A DNA stretch of 64,000 nt from DASZWJ01 sp963813895 (GTDB taxonomy: Bacteria; Pseudomonadota; Gammaproteobacteria; JAURND01), in contig CAWFAS010000001.1 in NCBI GenBank assembly GCA_963813895.1, positions 992,001 to 1,056,000 of the forward strand. The letters are read 5' to 3'. Of the stretch, positions 1-8,378 are shown piece by piece (the stretch's first letter is position 1; every line of letters begins with the position of its first letter). Below the pieces are notes generated by a model. It had not been told where the DNA came from. It saw only the letters and a program-made list of their open reading frames with translations, and ran no database searches. The translations under genes were made by a program, and so were the position numbers.

Positions 1-1431
1 TCTGACCCGTCGATGTCCTTTGATGAAATGTCCAAACGCCAGGGCCAAATCGCGCGCCTGATCCAGCAAAATCCTGATGTCGCTGGGGTTCTGTCTAGTG
101 TCGGGGCAGGGGGATTCAGTATTACGCCCAATTCTGGACGACTGTTTATTCGTTTAAAACCGCGTAGCGAGCGTAAGCTCGATTCTGACGCATTGGTGCA
201 GACCCTGCGACCCATCTTAGCAAGCGTAGCGGGTATTAACGTCTATCTGCAAAATACCCAAAGTGTGCGTGTCGGTGGGCAGGTAACTAAAAGTCCCTAT
301 CAGTACACACTGCAGGATACCGATAGTAAAGAACTTAATCGTTGGGCAGCGATTTTAAATGATAAAATTAGTCAGCTTCCCGACTTACAGGATGTCACGA
401 CTGATGTGCAGAATACCGGCCCGCAAGTGTATGTGAATATCCAACGCGACAAAGCGGCGAAGCTGGGTATTACCCCTGAACAGATTGAAACTACTTTAGC
501 GAATGCTTTTGGCGGTCGGCAAATTTCCACGATTTATACTAATATTGATGCCTATCAGGTATTGCTGGAATTGGATCCAGCCTATCAAACCGATCCTTCT
601 GCCTTATCCCGGGTTTATATGCGTTCTTCCGCGGGCGAATTAGTGCCACTGAATGCCGTCGCTGAAATTACCCATGGCTATGGTCCCCTCACTATTAACC
701 ATCTGGGGCAACTACCGTCTATCACAATTTCTTTCAATGTCACACCAGGCACCTCCATTGGTGATGCAGTGAAAAAAATCCATAATATGGAGCTACAGTT
801 AAATCTGCCAGCCACACTGACTGCGAGTTTCCAGGGCACAGCACAAGCGTTTAAAGATTCTACGCAAGGAATGGGTTTATTATTGCTATTGGCGATTTTA
901 GTCATTTATATCTTGCTGGGGATTTTATACGAAAGTTTTATCCACCCGTTGACGGTACTATCCGGCTTGCCTTCCGCCGGGGTTGGGGCATTGCTGGCCT
1001 TATTGATCTTTCATATTGAACTAGATATGTATGCCTTCATTGGTATTATCATGTTGACGGGTATTGTCAAAAAGAACGCCATTATGATGATAGATTTTGC
1101 GATAGAAGCGCAGCAGAAACAAAATATGATTGCCTTTGATGCAATTTATCAGGCTTGTGTGACTCGGTTCCGTCCGATTATGATGACCACCATGGCGGCA
1201 TTGGTGGGGGTATTGCCTATTGCATTGGCATTTGGCGCGGGTTCAGAAACCCGACGACCGTTAGGTGTAGCTGTGGCTGGGGGTCTGTTATTATCGCAGT
1301 TACTGACGCTTTATATCACCCCAGTGATTTATCTTTATTTAGAATCATTAAAGGATAGGTGGTATAGGCGGCGGAGTAAGAAGGTGGGGGAGATAAAGTG
1401 TTCCGCAACGGTTGTGACTGAGCAAGAATAG
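1..1431 (+). CDS. RND-family efflux pump inner-membrane subunit (AcrB/MdtBC type), C-terminal half, 5' end outside window
   Basis: The frame is open from base 1, so the gene begins before the window; about 476 residues of an expected ~1,040 are present. The visible part holds the second periplasmic porter/docking region, followed by a cluster of hydrophobic segments (about residues 287-460) with the family-typical GILYESFIHPLTVLSGLPSA and FIGIIMLTGIVKKNAIMMID stretches. The C-terminal GAGSETRRPLGVAVAGGL block is typical of the multidrug HAE-1 branch and closest in my recollection to MdtB/MdtC. The protein would form a proton-driven trimer that exports drugs or other amphiphiles through a periplasmic adaptor and an outer-membrane channel. 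Its partners are not in view; the next gene downstream is unrelated. Substrate is unknown. The family call is firm; the subfamily is an inference. Confidence 0.93.
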   Translation, partial: SDPSMSFDEMSKRQGQIARLIQQNPDVAGVLSSVGAGGFSITPNSGRLFIRLKPRSERKLDSDALVQTLRPILASVAGINVYLQNTQSVRVGGQVTKSPYQYTLQDTDSKELNRWAAILNDKISQLPDLQDVTTDVQNTGPQVYVNIQRDKAAKLGITPEQIETTLANAFGGRQISTIYTNIDAYQVLLELDPAYQTDPSALSRVYMRSSAGELVPLNAVAEITHGYGPLTINHLGQLPSITISFNVTPGTSIGDAVKKIHNMELQLNLPATLTASFQGTAQAFKDSTQGMGLLLLLAILVIYILLGILYESFIHPLTVLSGLPSAGVGALLALLIFHIELDMYAFIGIIMLTGIVKKNAIMMIDFAIEAQQKQNMIAFDAIYQACVTRFRPIMMTTMAALVGVLPIALAFGAGSETRRPLGVAVAGGLLLSQLLTLYITPVIYLYLESLKDRWYRRRSKKVGEIKCSATVVTEQE

Positions 1432-1510
1432 TGGCGTTGATGCAGGTCATGCTTTATGATCCCCACTCCCCTTGTGGGAGTAATATTAAGTATTTAACAA
1501 TTAATTTTCA

Positions 1511-1734
1511 CAAATGAATGCCGCACCTACCCCTCTCCCTAACCCTCTCCCGCAAGGGGAGAGGGGATATGGAGCAGGAAGAAAATACAGGGCGAGGTAA
1601 GATTTGGTGCTGTGCCTGAGTAGCGGTGTCTCTTTCCTCTAGCTATCATCATCTCAGGCAACATCTCTTCCTCTGGCTCTATATCCCCTCTCCCCTTGCG
1701 GGTTAGGGAGAGGGGTAGGTGCGGCATTCATTTG
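1511..1734. repeat. Palindromic repeat (family I, copy 1)
   Basis: The ends are inverted copies (caaatgaatgccgcacc... against ...ggtgcggcattcatttg), and inside each arm lies a second palindrome of the CCCTCTCCC/GGGAGAGGG kind. A second copy of the same ~225-bp unit, including its unique centre, is at 24697-24928. The flank at 1735-1800 also resembles, in inverted orientation, the flank at 24600-24696. The gap between the RND gene and the DUF192 gene (1432-1840) holds nothing else that I can recognise. The short minus-strand frame at 1539-1727 is a translation of the repeat and not a gene. Confidence 0.8.
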
Positions 1735-1840
1735 TTAAAATTTACCCCTCTTTCCTAACTAAACACACGTCCCTTTTTCACTCAATCATAGTACGGGGGA
1801 AGGCGGTTACAGTGCCTAAATTTAACAGGGAGCAAGACTT

Positions 1841-2317
1841 ATGCTAAAAAAAATCTCTATCTTTCTATTAGCAATGATATGTCTCTACACTATCAGCGCA
1901 TGTGAAGTGAGCAATGATAAATCCAAGAAATTACCCTCAGGTACGGTGACTATCAATAACCATGTATTTGCAGTGGAGGTTGCTGAAAATGATGTCACGC
2001 GGGCACAGGGATTGTCGGGGCGCGCTACCTTGGGTGAAGGGAAAGGGATGTATTTTGTATTTCCAACCGCCACGGTGCAGTCATTCTGGATGAAAGAGAT
2101 GCACTTTCCTTTGGATATGATATGGATTAATGATAATCAGGTAGTGGGAGTGACAGCCGACATTCCCCCACCTGCCGCCGGAACGAAGTTGCAGGATTTA
2201 AAGCACTACACTTCAACCCAACCGGCAAATGCTGTCCTAGAACTTGATGTGGGAAGTGCTGCTGCTTCGCATATTCAAGCGGGAGATAAGGTTATTTTTT
2301 CACGTGCGGAAAGTTAG
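1841..2317 (+). CDS. DUF192 family lipoprotein
   Basis: The protein has 158 residues. It begins with a lipoprotein signal (charged start, hydrophobic core, then ISAC lipobox at about residues 18-21), so it should be lipid-anchored after export. The rest is a DUF192 domain, recognisable by VTRAQGLSGRATLGEGKGM, the FWMKEMHFPLDMIWI core and the late AVLELDVG stretch. The biochemical function of DUF192 proteins is not established. A GGGAG Shine-Dalgarno sequence lies about 8 bases before the ATG. The gene stands alone: repeats flank it on both sides, and it converges on phoR. The family call is strong. Confidence 0.88.
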   Translation: MLKKISIFLLAMICLYTISACEVSNDKSKKLPSGTVTINNHVFAVEVAENDVTRAQGLSGRATLGEGKGMYFVFPTATVQSFWMKEMHFPLDMIWINDNQVVGVTADIPPPAAGTKLQDLKHYTSTQPANAVLELDVGSAAASHIQAGDKVIFSRAES

Positions 2318-2321
2318 AATC

Positions 2322-2476
2322 TGTCATCACAGCTTTCCCTTACTACGTCGTCCCGCGGCTTGTCCGCGGGATCCAGGGGACTTGGCAGATGTCCTTGCCC
2401 CTTAGTAGGCTTTAGCTCTTTCTGGATCCCGCGGACAAGCCGCGGGACGACGTAGTAAGGGAAAGCTGTGACGACA
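2322..2476. repeat. Long palindromic repeat with GTCGTCCCG...GGGATCCA core (family II)
   Basis: Two arms of about 53 bases are near-perfect inverted copies (2322-2374 and 2424-2476). Each contains a shorter hairpin, CCCGCGG-CTTGT-CCGCGGG. The unit lies between the convergent DUF192 and phoR genes, so its transcript could act as a two-way terminator. The core module CGTCGTCCCG...GGGATCCAG recurs at 13781-13884, at 30185-30370 and inside the 289-bp MITE. Confidence 0.85.
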
Positions 2477-2486
2477 CCCTAAATAA

Positions 2487-3524
2487 TTAGGCACTGCAAG
2501 ACACAAAGGTATCCCTAGGAAAAACACAGCTAAACGTACTGCCTTTCCCCGGTTCACTGCTGATTTTCAAATTAGCTCTATGCAATAACAACACATGTTT
2601 AACTATTGCCAGTCCCAAACCTGTTCCGCCACTACTGCGTGAGCGTGCCTTATCAATGCGATAAAAACGTTCAGTGATACGCGGTATGTGTTCAGCCGCA
2701 ATGCCAATGCCGGTATCGGTAACAGAAAGACAGGCATTATGGTCCTCTTTATACCAATGGACAATGATCTCCCCCTTCGCCGGAGTGTAGTTCACTGCAT
2801 TGAATACCAAATTAGAGAAAGCGCTCCGTAATTCATTTTCCAAGCCAAAAATATTAAGTTTGTTATTGGTTATGAGTTTGATGCGGTGCTGGTTGGCACC
2901 GCTTAAGGCCTTCGCATCCGCAACAATGGCTTTGAGCAGTTGCGAAACCGCCACGGGTTTAAAACGCTCGTTTTCCGGGACATCGCTTTCCAGGTGCGAC
3001 AAAAGTAATAAGTCCTCAATTAACTTCTGCATGCGCTGACTTTGCTGATACATTTGTTCCAGTATTTTTTTATAAGCCTGCAAATCGTGATTACTCTGAT
3101 CCAACATCATTTCCAGATAACCATGAACTACAGTTAGGGGGGTACGTAATTCGTGCGAGACGTTAGCGACAAAATCCTGGCGGATTCGTTCTAGATGGTG
3201 CAGTTGCGTGACATCACGAATAATCAATAAATATTGATTAGTCTGATAGGCGACCAATGATAAAGATAAATCCATTTCTGGGTGATATAAAGGTGCAGTT
3301 TCAATGACGGGATGAGATTTTCTGCGAGAAAGTTTTTCAAAATTCACTTTGTCAAAAATTTTGCTAATGGGTTGGTGAAGATGTTTGCTGTCATTTAATG
3401 TCAGCATGTTTTCTGCGGCAAGATTCCATGATTGAATACATAATTCATGATTTAAAAAAATTAAAGGGATGGGTAAAAGGTCTGGTAATTGTTGATTAGG
3501 TTGGTTAAGGATTTTAGAAGTCAT
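2487..3524 (-). CDS. phoR: Phosphate regulon sensor histidine kinase PhoR, lacking membrane segments
   Basis: With the ATG at 3524 the protein has 345 residues. It starts with a PAS-like domain (about 15-100), then a HisKA domain with the phospho-acceptor H-box FVANVSHELRTPLTV, and an HATPase_c domain with the N-box (NLVFNAVNYTP), DTGIGI and GGTGLGLAIVKH motifs. The gene overlaps the end of phoB by 11 bases, so the two are translationally coupled. Its partner phosphorylates and dephosphorylates PhoB according to phosphate supply. Known PhoR proteins carry one or two N-terminal membrane helices before the PAS domain. None is visible here, even with the upstream start at 3554, so this kinase appears cytosolic. 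The 3524 start is preferred because a weak GGA precedes it and nothing precedes 3554. Confidence 0.88.
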   Translation of the reverse strand: MTSKILNQPNQQLPDLLPIPLIFLNHELCIQSWNLAAENMLTLNDSKHLHQPISKIFDKVNFEKLSRRKSHPVIETAPLYHPEMDLSLSLVAYQTNQYLLIIRDVTQLHHLERIRQDFVANVSHELRTPLTVVHGYLEMMLDQSNHDLQAYKKILEQMYQQSQRMQKLIEDLLLLSHLESDVPENERFKPVAVSQLLKAIVADAKALSGANQHRIKLITNNKLNIFGLENELRSAFSNLVFNAVNYTPAKGEIIVHWYKEDHNACLSVTDTGIGIAAEHIPRITERFYRIDKARSRSSGGTGLGLAIVKHVLLLHRANLKISSEPGKGSTFSCVFPRDTFVSCSA

Positions 3525-4212
3525 TATTTTCCGAGAACCGGTAACCGGTGCCATAAATAGTTTGGATCAAGTCATCGTAGCCATGATTTTTTAATATTTT
3601 ACGCAAGCGGCGGATTTGCACGTCGACAGTGCGGTCATTGATATATTTTTCTCCACCCCAGACGTGATGCAATAATTGTTCGCGAGTGTAAACACGGTTT
3701 TGATGACGCATAAAGAAATATAACAAATTATAAATGGAAGGGGTCAACTCTAGCGCTTGTCCGCGAATGGTAGCGCTGTGCGTGTGCACATTCAGTATCA
3801 GGTCCTTAAGCGTAATAATGCCTTCGGTACTGACCAATGGGCCACGGCGTAACACCGTTTTAATGCGTGACAATAATTCCCGCGGAGAAAAAGGTTTGGT
3901 AATGTAATCATCCGCTCCGGCATCCAAGCCTTTAATTTTATTTTCTTCCTCTGCTTTGGCGGTTAATAAAATGATCGGTATATGCATTGTTGTAGCATGG
4001 TTGCGTAATTTCTTAATGAAGTCGATCCCACTTTGTCCGGGAAGCATCCAATCTAATAGAATCAGTTCTGGAATATTGGCTGCATTTTTTTCTTCTGCTT
4101 CTTTGGTGCTGCTGGCCATCATGGTTGCATAGCCGGAGACGATTAATAAATGCTGTAACATCTCTTTGATAGCGGCTTCGTCTTCAACAATGAGGATCAG
4201 AGGTTTTTTCAT
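3514..4212 (-). CDS. phoB: Phosphate regulon response regulator PhoB
   Basis: The protein has 232 residues in OmpR/PhoB architecture. The receiver domain (1-120) has the acidic pocket VEDE, the phosphorylation site Asp54 in LLDWMLPG, and the switch lysine in ITKPFSP. The C-terminal winged helix (about 135-228) contains LTPSIYNLLYFFM and DRTVDVQIRRLRK, the DNA-contact helix of PhoB. It would bind Pho boxes and recruit RNA polymerase to phosphate-starvation genes, including the pst promoter identified at 8145-8178. It begins 6 bases after pstB ends, with its GGTGAG ribosome-binding site inside the pstB 3' end, so it is expressed with the transporter. Confidence 0.95.
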   Translation of the reverse strand: MKKPLILIVEDEAAIKEMLQHLLIVSGYATMMASSTKEAEEKNAANIPELILLDWMLPGQSGIDFIKKLRNHATTMHIPIILLTAKAEEENKIKGLDAGADDYITKPFSPRELLSRIKTVLRRGPLVSTEGIITLKDLILNVHTHSATIRGQALELTPSIYNLLYFFMRHQNRVYTREQLLHHVWGGEKYINDRTVDVQIRRLRKILKNHGYDDLIQTIYGTGYRFSENNDF

Positions 4213-4218
4213 AAATAC

Positions 4219-4986
4219 TCACCCCACTCGCCCCGTCACAAAGTCTCGTGTGGCAGGTTTTGCAGGATCGTTAAACATAATTTCAGTATTGTTATACTCA
4301 ATCAACTCACCTAAATACATATAAGCAGTATAATCTGAAATGCGCTTAGCTTGATGCATGTTATGCGTCACAATGCATATGGTGTAATCGTGCTTGAGTT
4401 CACCGATTAATTTTTCAATGTGTCCGGTAGAGATAGGATCAAGGGCTGAGGTAGGCTCGTCTAACAAGATAACGTCAGGTTTAACAGCAATAGCGCGAGC
4501 GATACACAAGCGTTGTTGTTGTCCACCGGACAGACTTAAGCCGCTACTTCTCAGAATATTTTTTACTTCTTTCCACAGAGCCGCTTTATGCAGGGCCCAT
4601 TCAACTCGTGCCGCCAGTTCGTCGCGGTGCAGTTTTTCATATAATTTTACCCCGAAGGCGACATTGTCAAAAATAGACATGGGAAAGGGAGTGGGTTTTT
4701 GAAACACCATGCCGATTCTACTGCGTAGCATATTCAAATCTTGATGCGGGTTTAAAATATTCTGTTGGTCTAATAGCACTTCGCCAATAGCATATTGATC
4801 ATTATATAGCTCATACATACGATTGAAAGTACGCAAAAGGGTAGATTTACCACAACCCGAAGGTCCGATCAGAGCAGTCACACAATTTTTCAGAATGTTG
4901 ATGTTTATACTTTTCAGCGCATGAAATTTTCCATAATAAAAATGCAGGTCGCGGGTTTTGATTTTTATGGATTTATCAGTTGGCAT
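4219..4986 (-). CDS. pstB: Phosphate ABC transporter ATP-binding protein PstB
   Basis: The protein has 255 residues, normal for PstB. It contains Walker A GPSGCGKST, the ABC signature LSGGQQQR, Walker B VILLDEPTSALDP and the switch histidine region IVTHNMHQAKR. It would hydrolyse ATP at the cytoplasmic face of the PstCA channel to import phosphate, and in known systems it also takes part in signalling to PhoR. The gene is fourth in the pstSCAB-phoBR unit. A strong inverted repeat separates it from pstA. Confidence 0.96.
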   Translation of the reverse strand: MPTDKSIKIKTRDLHFYYGKFHALKSININILKNCVTALIGPSGCGKSTLLRTFNRMYELYNDQYAIGEVLLDQQNILNPHQDLNMLRSRIGMVFQKPTPFPMSIFDNVAFGVKLYEKLHRDELAARVEWALHKAALWKEVKNILRSSGLSLSGGQQQRLCIARAIAVKPDVILLDEPTSALDPISTGHIEKLIGELKHDYTICIVTHNMHQAKRISDYTAYMYLGELIEYNNTEIMFNDPAKPATRDFVTGRVG

Positions 4987-5013
4987 AAATTTTTTAACTC
5001 TTGGTTAATGTGC

Positions 5014-5112
5014 GTAATGGGGTCAAGTCTTGGCATTTGACATTGGCAGGGTCATTTGAAAAATCAAACCAATTCATTGCCAATGTCAAATGCCAAGACT
5101 TGACCCCATTAC
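5014..5112. repeat. 35-bp-arm inverted repeat between pstA and pstB
   Basis: The arms 5014-5048 and 5078-5112 are inverted copies, with TGGGGTCAAGTCTTGGC at the outer side and a 29-base loop. In the pst transcript this would fold into a very stable hairpin between pstA and pstB. It could lower expression of the distal genes or protect the upstream message. GGGGTCAAGTCTT-type palindromes are, from general knowledge, frequent near REP-associated transposases; no such transposase is in the window. Confidence 0.85.
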
Positions 5113-5122
5113 CAGCCATGCC

Positions 5123-5971
5123 CTAGGTAATTGGCGGTTTTTGCTTAAACACGACTCGAACTATAATATTCAACCCCAAAACACAACAGGTAATTAATAG
5201 CGCGCCAGCCCAGGCTAATTTATGCCAGTCATCGTAAGGGCTCATGGCATATTGAAAGATAACCGATGGTAAGTTCGCCATCGGATGGTTCATGTTCATG
5301 CTCCAGAATTGATTATTTAATGCAGTGAATAACAGGGGTGCTGTTTCGCCGCTGATACGTGCCAAGGATAATAAAATCCCAGTCAATACACCGGTTCGGG
5401 ATACGCGCAATAAGATAGAGATAATGATTTTCCAACGGGGCGCGCCTAAGGCTGCAGCAGCCTCACGCAAGGTATTGGGCACCAGGACAAACATGTCTTC
5501 CGTAGTTCTTACCACAATGGGGACTACTAATAAGGCCAGGGCAAATGTACCAGCCCAGCCAGAAAAGTGTTGTACCTTCATCACATAAATTTGATAGATA
5601 AACAGCCCCAGTAAAATCGATGGGGCACTGACTAATACATCGTTGACGAAGCGTACAATATTGGCGAAACGGGTTTTTTTACCAAATTCAGCAAGGTAAG
5701 TGCCAATAAATAAACCCACCGGTGCACCAATTAATACGGCGAAACCCACGATCATTGCGCTACCGATAATAGCATTCGACAAGCCGCCTGTGGGAGTCCC
5801 TGGGGGTTGGGTGTCGCTGATAAATAAATGCAGAGAAAATCCAGGTAAGCCATTTTTTAATAAGCTGACCAGTATCCACGTCAGCCACGCCAAGCCAATC
5901 AGCATGGCGATGGTAGATAGTATTACACTAATAGTATTTATAAAGCGGCGTTTGTAGTAGAGAAAAGACAT
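5123..5971 (-). CDS. pstA: Phosphate ABC transporter permease PstA
   Basis: The protein has 282 residues and about six hydrophobic segments. The binding-protein-dependent permease loop (EAAAALGAPRWKIIISILLR) contacts the ATPase, and the family-typical SGETAPLLFTAL stretch follows. It forms the heteromeric membrane channel with PstC. It starts 21 bases after pstC ends and is followed by the hairpin at 5014-5112. Confidence 0.95.
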   Translation of the reverse strand: MSFLYYKRRFINTISVILSTIAMLIGLAWLTWILVSLLKNGLPGFSLHLFISDTQPPGTPTGGLSNAIIGSAMIVGFAVLIGAPVGLFIGTYLAEFGKKTRFANIVRFVNDVLVSAPSILLGLFIYQIYVMKVQHFSGWAGTFALALLVVPIVVRTTEDMFVLVPNTLREAAAALGAPRWKIIISILLRVSRTGVLTGILLSLARISGETAPLLFTALNNQFWSMNMNHPMANLPSVIFQYAMSPYDDWHKLAWAGALLITCCVLGLNIIVRVVFKQKPPIT

Positions 5972-5992
5972 ATTTTTTCCAAAAAAGGCTTG

Positions 5993-7006
5993 CTAGCGTT
6001 TTTGTAAACGTTTCATCAACAATTTGGACATCACAAATACAATCAGGGTAATTCCAAACAAAATTAAACCTAGTTCGCTTAATGATGAGTTATAAAGTTT
6101 ACCGGTCGCCTCAGTAAATTCATTGGCCAATGTTGAAGAGATGCTGGTGCTAGGCATCAATAAGGAGCTTGATAATTCATGCGCATTGCCAATCACAAAG
6201 GCCACTGCCATAGTTTCCCCTAAAGCTCTACCTAGTCCTAAAATAATACCGCCCGCGACCCCAACTCGGGAATAGGGTAGGATGATATTCCACACCACCT
6301 CCCAACGGGTGGCACCTAAAGCATAGGCAGACTCTTTAAGTAGATCAGGAACAATTTCAAAAACATCGCGCATAACCGAGGCAATAAATGGAATAACCAT
6401 AATACTCAATACAATGCCCGCGGTTAGTAAGCCAATGCCTAAAGGTGCCCCTTGAAATAAAGGCCCCAAAAAAGGACGGCTACCTAAGTGTTCAATCATC
6501 CAGGGTTGCACATGGTCGGCAAACAAAGGCGCAAAAATAAATAGTCCCCACATACCGTAAATAATGCTGGGAATTCCAGCCAAGAGCTCCACTAAAATGC
6601 GCAAGGGTTGTCTTAAAAACTGTGGGGAGAGTTCGGTAAGAAAAAGGGCTATACCAAAACTGATGGGGATACCAATCAACAAGGCAATAAAGGCCGTGGT
6701 TAAGGTGCCAAGGATGGGCACCAATGCGCCAAATTCTTTGGTAACAGGATTCCAGGCGGCGTTGAATAAAAAGTGGAATCCAAAGGCTTTTATACTGGGA
6801 ATACTGGCTTGATATAATTTAAACGCAATGGCGAAAGCAAGCAGCAAAAGACAGGCAGCGAAAAAAGTAGCTGCCAGATAGATAATTCTATCGACGCGTT
6901 TTTGTCTTCGAAAAAGCTTGGTAATATTTGTATCAATCACAGTGTGATTATCCTGTGCTAACACCTTGGCACTATCTGATGCGAAGAGATCAGGCTTTAG
7001 TGCCAT
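5993..7006 (-). CDS. pstC: Phosphate ABC transporter permease PstC
   Basis: The protein has 337 residues. About 45 residues of soluble N-terminus precede the first membrane helix; the remaining helices carry the permease loop ESAYALGATRWEVVWNIILP and the PstC-typical GRALGETMAVAFVIGN. Together with PstA it makes the phosphate channel. The start codon overlaps the end of pstS by 10 bases, which indicates translational coupling. Confidence 0.95.
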   Translation of the reverse strand: MALKPDLFASDSAKVLAQDNHTVIDTNITKLFRRQKRVDRIIYLAATFFAACLLLLAFAIAFKLYQASIPSIKAFGFHFLFNAAWNPVTKEFGALVPILGTLTTAFIALLIGIPISFGIALFLTELSPQFLRQPLRILVELLAGIPSIIYGMWGLFIFAPLFADHVQPWMIEHLGSRPFLGPLFQGAPLGIGLLTAGIVLSIMVIPFIASVMRDVFEIVPDLLKESAYALGATRWEVVWNIILPYSRVGVAGGIILGLGRALGETMAVAFVIGNAHELSSSLLMPSTSISSTLANEFTEATGKLYNSSLSELGLILFGITLIVFVMSKLLMKRLQKR

Positions 7007-8043
7007 ACAGAGTTACCCGCCTGGTCTTTAATCTGCTCTTTCCAAGCCGCACGGACCAGGTTTATGGTTTGTTCAGGCAGGGGAACATAATCCATTTCAG
7101 TCGCCATTTGTTTACCGTTCTGGTAAGCCCAATCAAAGAATTTTAAAACATTTTGCGCTTTTTCGGCATTGTCTTGCGTAGTATGCATCAGGATAAAGGT
7201 AGCACCTGTAATGGGCCAGCTGTTGGCGCCCGATTCATTAGTAATAATTTCAGCAAAATTGTTTTTGCTGTTCCATTTGGCATTGGCAGCGGCGGCAGCG
7301 AAACTGTCGATCGATGGACTGACAGGATTCCCCGCTTTATTTTTGAGTTGCACTAATACCAGGCTATTTTGGCGAGCATACGCATATTCAACATAGCCAA
7401 TGCTACCTTTAACGCGTTGCACATAAGAAGCAACCCCTTCATTGCCTTTACCGCCAATACCTGAGGGCCAAGAAACTGCGGCGTCTGCACCTACTTTGCT
7501 TTTCCAAGTATCATTTACTTTGGATAAATAATTAGTAAATAAAAAGCTGGTTCCGGAGCCATCTGAACGATGCACGACGGTGATCGCTGTGTCAGGTAGC
7601 GTCACGTTTGGATTGAGGGCGCTGATTTTTTCGTCATTCCATTTTTTAATATTTCCTAAATAAATATCGCCGAGGATTTCTCCGGAAAGCTTTATTTGGC
7701 CATTTTGTACACCAGGCAAATTAATAACGGGCACAACGCCGCCTATGACGGTGGGAAATTGCATTAGTTTGTTTTGTTGTAGTTCGTCAGGATCAAGCGG
7801 TTTATCCGAGGCGCCGAAATCCACGGTATTTGCTTCGATCTGTTTGATGCCGCCACCCGAGCCTATGGGTTGATAGTTGAGGTTAGTTCCGGTTTCCTTT
7901 TGATAGACCTGCGCCCATTTCCCATACAACGGATAAGGAAAGGTAGCCCCAGCACCGGTAATAATTTTATTATCAGCGGAGGCGGCGGTGGCGGCTGTCA
8001 GAGCACAAGCAAGTCCCAACGAGGTTAATAATTTGGATTTCAT
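6997..8043 (-). CDS. pstS: Periplasmic phosphate-binding protein PstS
   Basis: The protein has 348 residues. A signal peptide with a likely cut after ASA (about residue 23) is followed by mature sequence starting near DNKIITGAGATFPYPLY, the classical PstS N-terminus. The phosphate-binding segments are present: GSGGGIKQIEANTVDFGASD and VVHRSDGSGTSFLFTNYLS. It captures inorganic phosphate in the periplasm and passes it to PstCA. It is the first gene of the pst-pho unit and lies directly behind a Pho-box promoter. Confidence 0.96.
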   Translation of the reverse strand: MKSKLLTSLGLACALTAATAASADNKIITGAGATFPYPLYGKWAQVYQKETGTNLNYQPIGSGGGIKQIEANTVDFGASDKPLDPDELQQNKLMQFPTVIGGVVPVINLPGVQNGQIKLSGEILGDIYLGNIKKWNDEKISALNPNVTLPDTAITVVHRSDGSGTSFLFTNYLSKVNDTWKSKVGADAAVSWPSGIGGKGNEGVASYVQRVKGSIGYVEYAYARQNSLVLVQLKNKAGNPVSPSIDSFAAAAANAKWNSKNNFAEIITNESGANSWPITGATFILMHTTQDNAEKAQNVLKFFDWAYQNGKQMATEMDYVPLPEQTINLVRAAWKEQIKDQAGNSVWH

Positions 8044-8144
8044 TCAGGTGTCTCCGTTAGGGATGGGTGTGTAGCTATATTCTCTATAATTTTTAAGAGG
8101 AGAGACTATTTTCATGGGTTGGGTGCATTTAAAGCATTTTGCTT

Positions 8145-8178
8145 AGAATACAGGTTACTTATTACAAAATAATGACAT
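8145..8178 (-). promoter_or_regulatory. Pho box and -10 element of the pstS promoter
   Basis: On the minus strand, bases 8178-8161 read ATGTCATTATTTTGTAAT. This matches the Escherichia coli Pho box consensus CTGTCATAWAWCTGTMAY at 14 of 18 positions, including both TGT half-sites. Ten bases downstream is TATTCT (8150-8145), the position expected for the -10 of a PhoB-activated promoter with no normal -35. This predicts activation of pstSCAB-phoBR by PhoB-phosphate, with autoregulation of phoBR. Confidence 0.75.
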
Positions 8179-8192
8179 TCGTGAATAACAGA

Positions 8193-8356
8193 GTGCCCCT
8201 TCCGGCTGCCCCCATCCTAACCTTCCCCCGCAAGCGGGGGAAGGAACTGGTTGGGCAGAATTAAGTTAAGTTATGCACCCAATCCATATTGGCTCGAGCA
8301 AGTCCCTTCCCCCGCTTGCGGGGGAAGGTTAGGATGGGGGCAGCCGGAAGGGGCAC
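8193..8356. repeat. Palindromic repeat (family III, copy 1)
   Basis: About 52 bases at each end are inverted copies (gtgccccttccggctgcccc... against its complement). Each arm carries its own hairpin, CCTTCCCCCGC-AAG-CGGGGGAAGG or its CTT variant. The unit lies between the pstS promoter and the 3' end of fumC. A diverged copy in the opposite orientation is at 10822-10987, so the two copies bracket fumC and the CADD-like gene. Confidence 0.85.
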
Positions 8357-8378
8357 TTTCCTTTCCTTCCTTCAAAAG

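Noticed and set aside
1539..1727. Minus-strand frame of 62 residues
   Set aside because: It lies wholly within palindromic repeat family I and changes with the repeat; no protein features.
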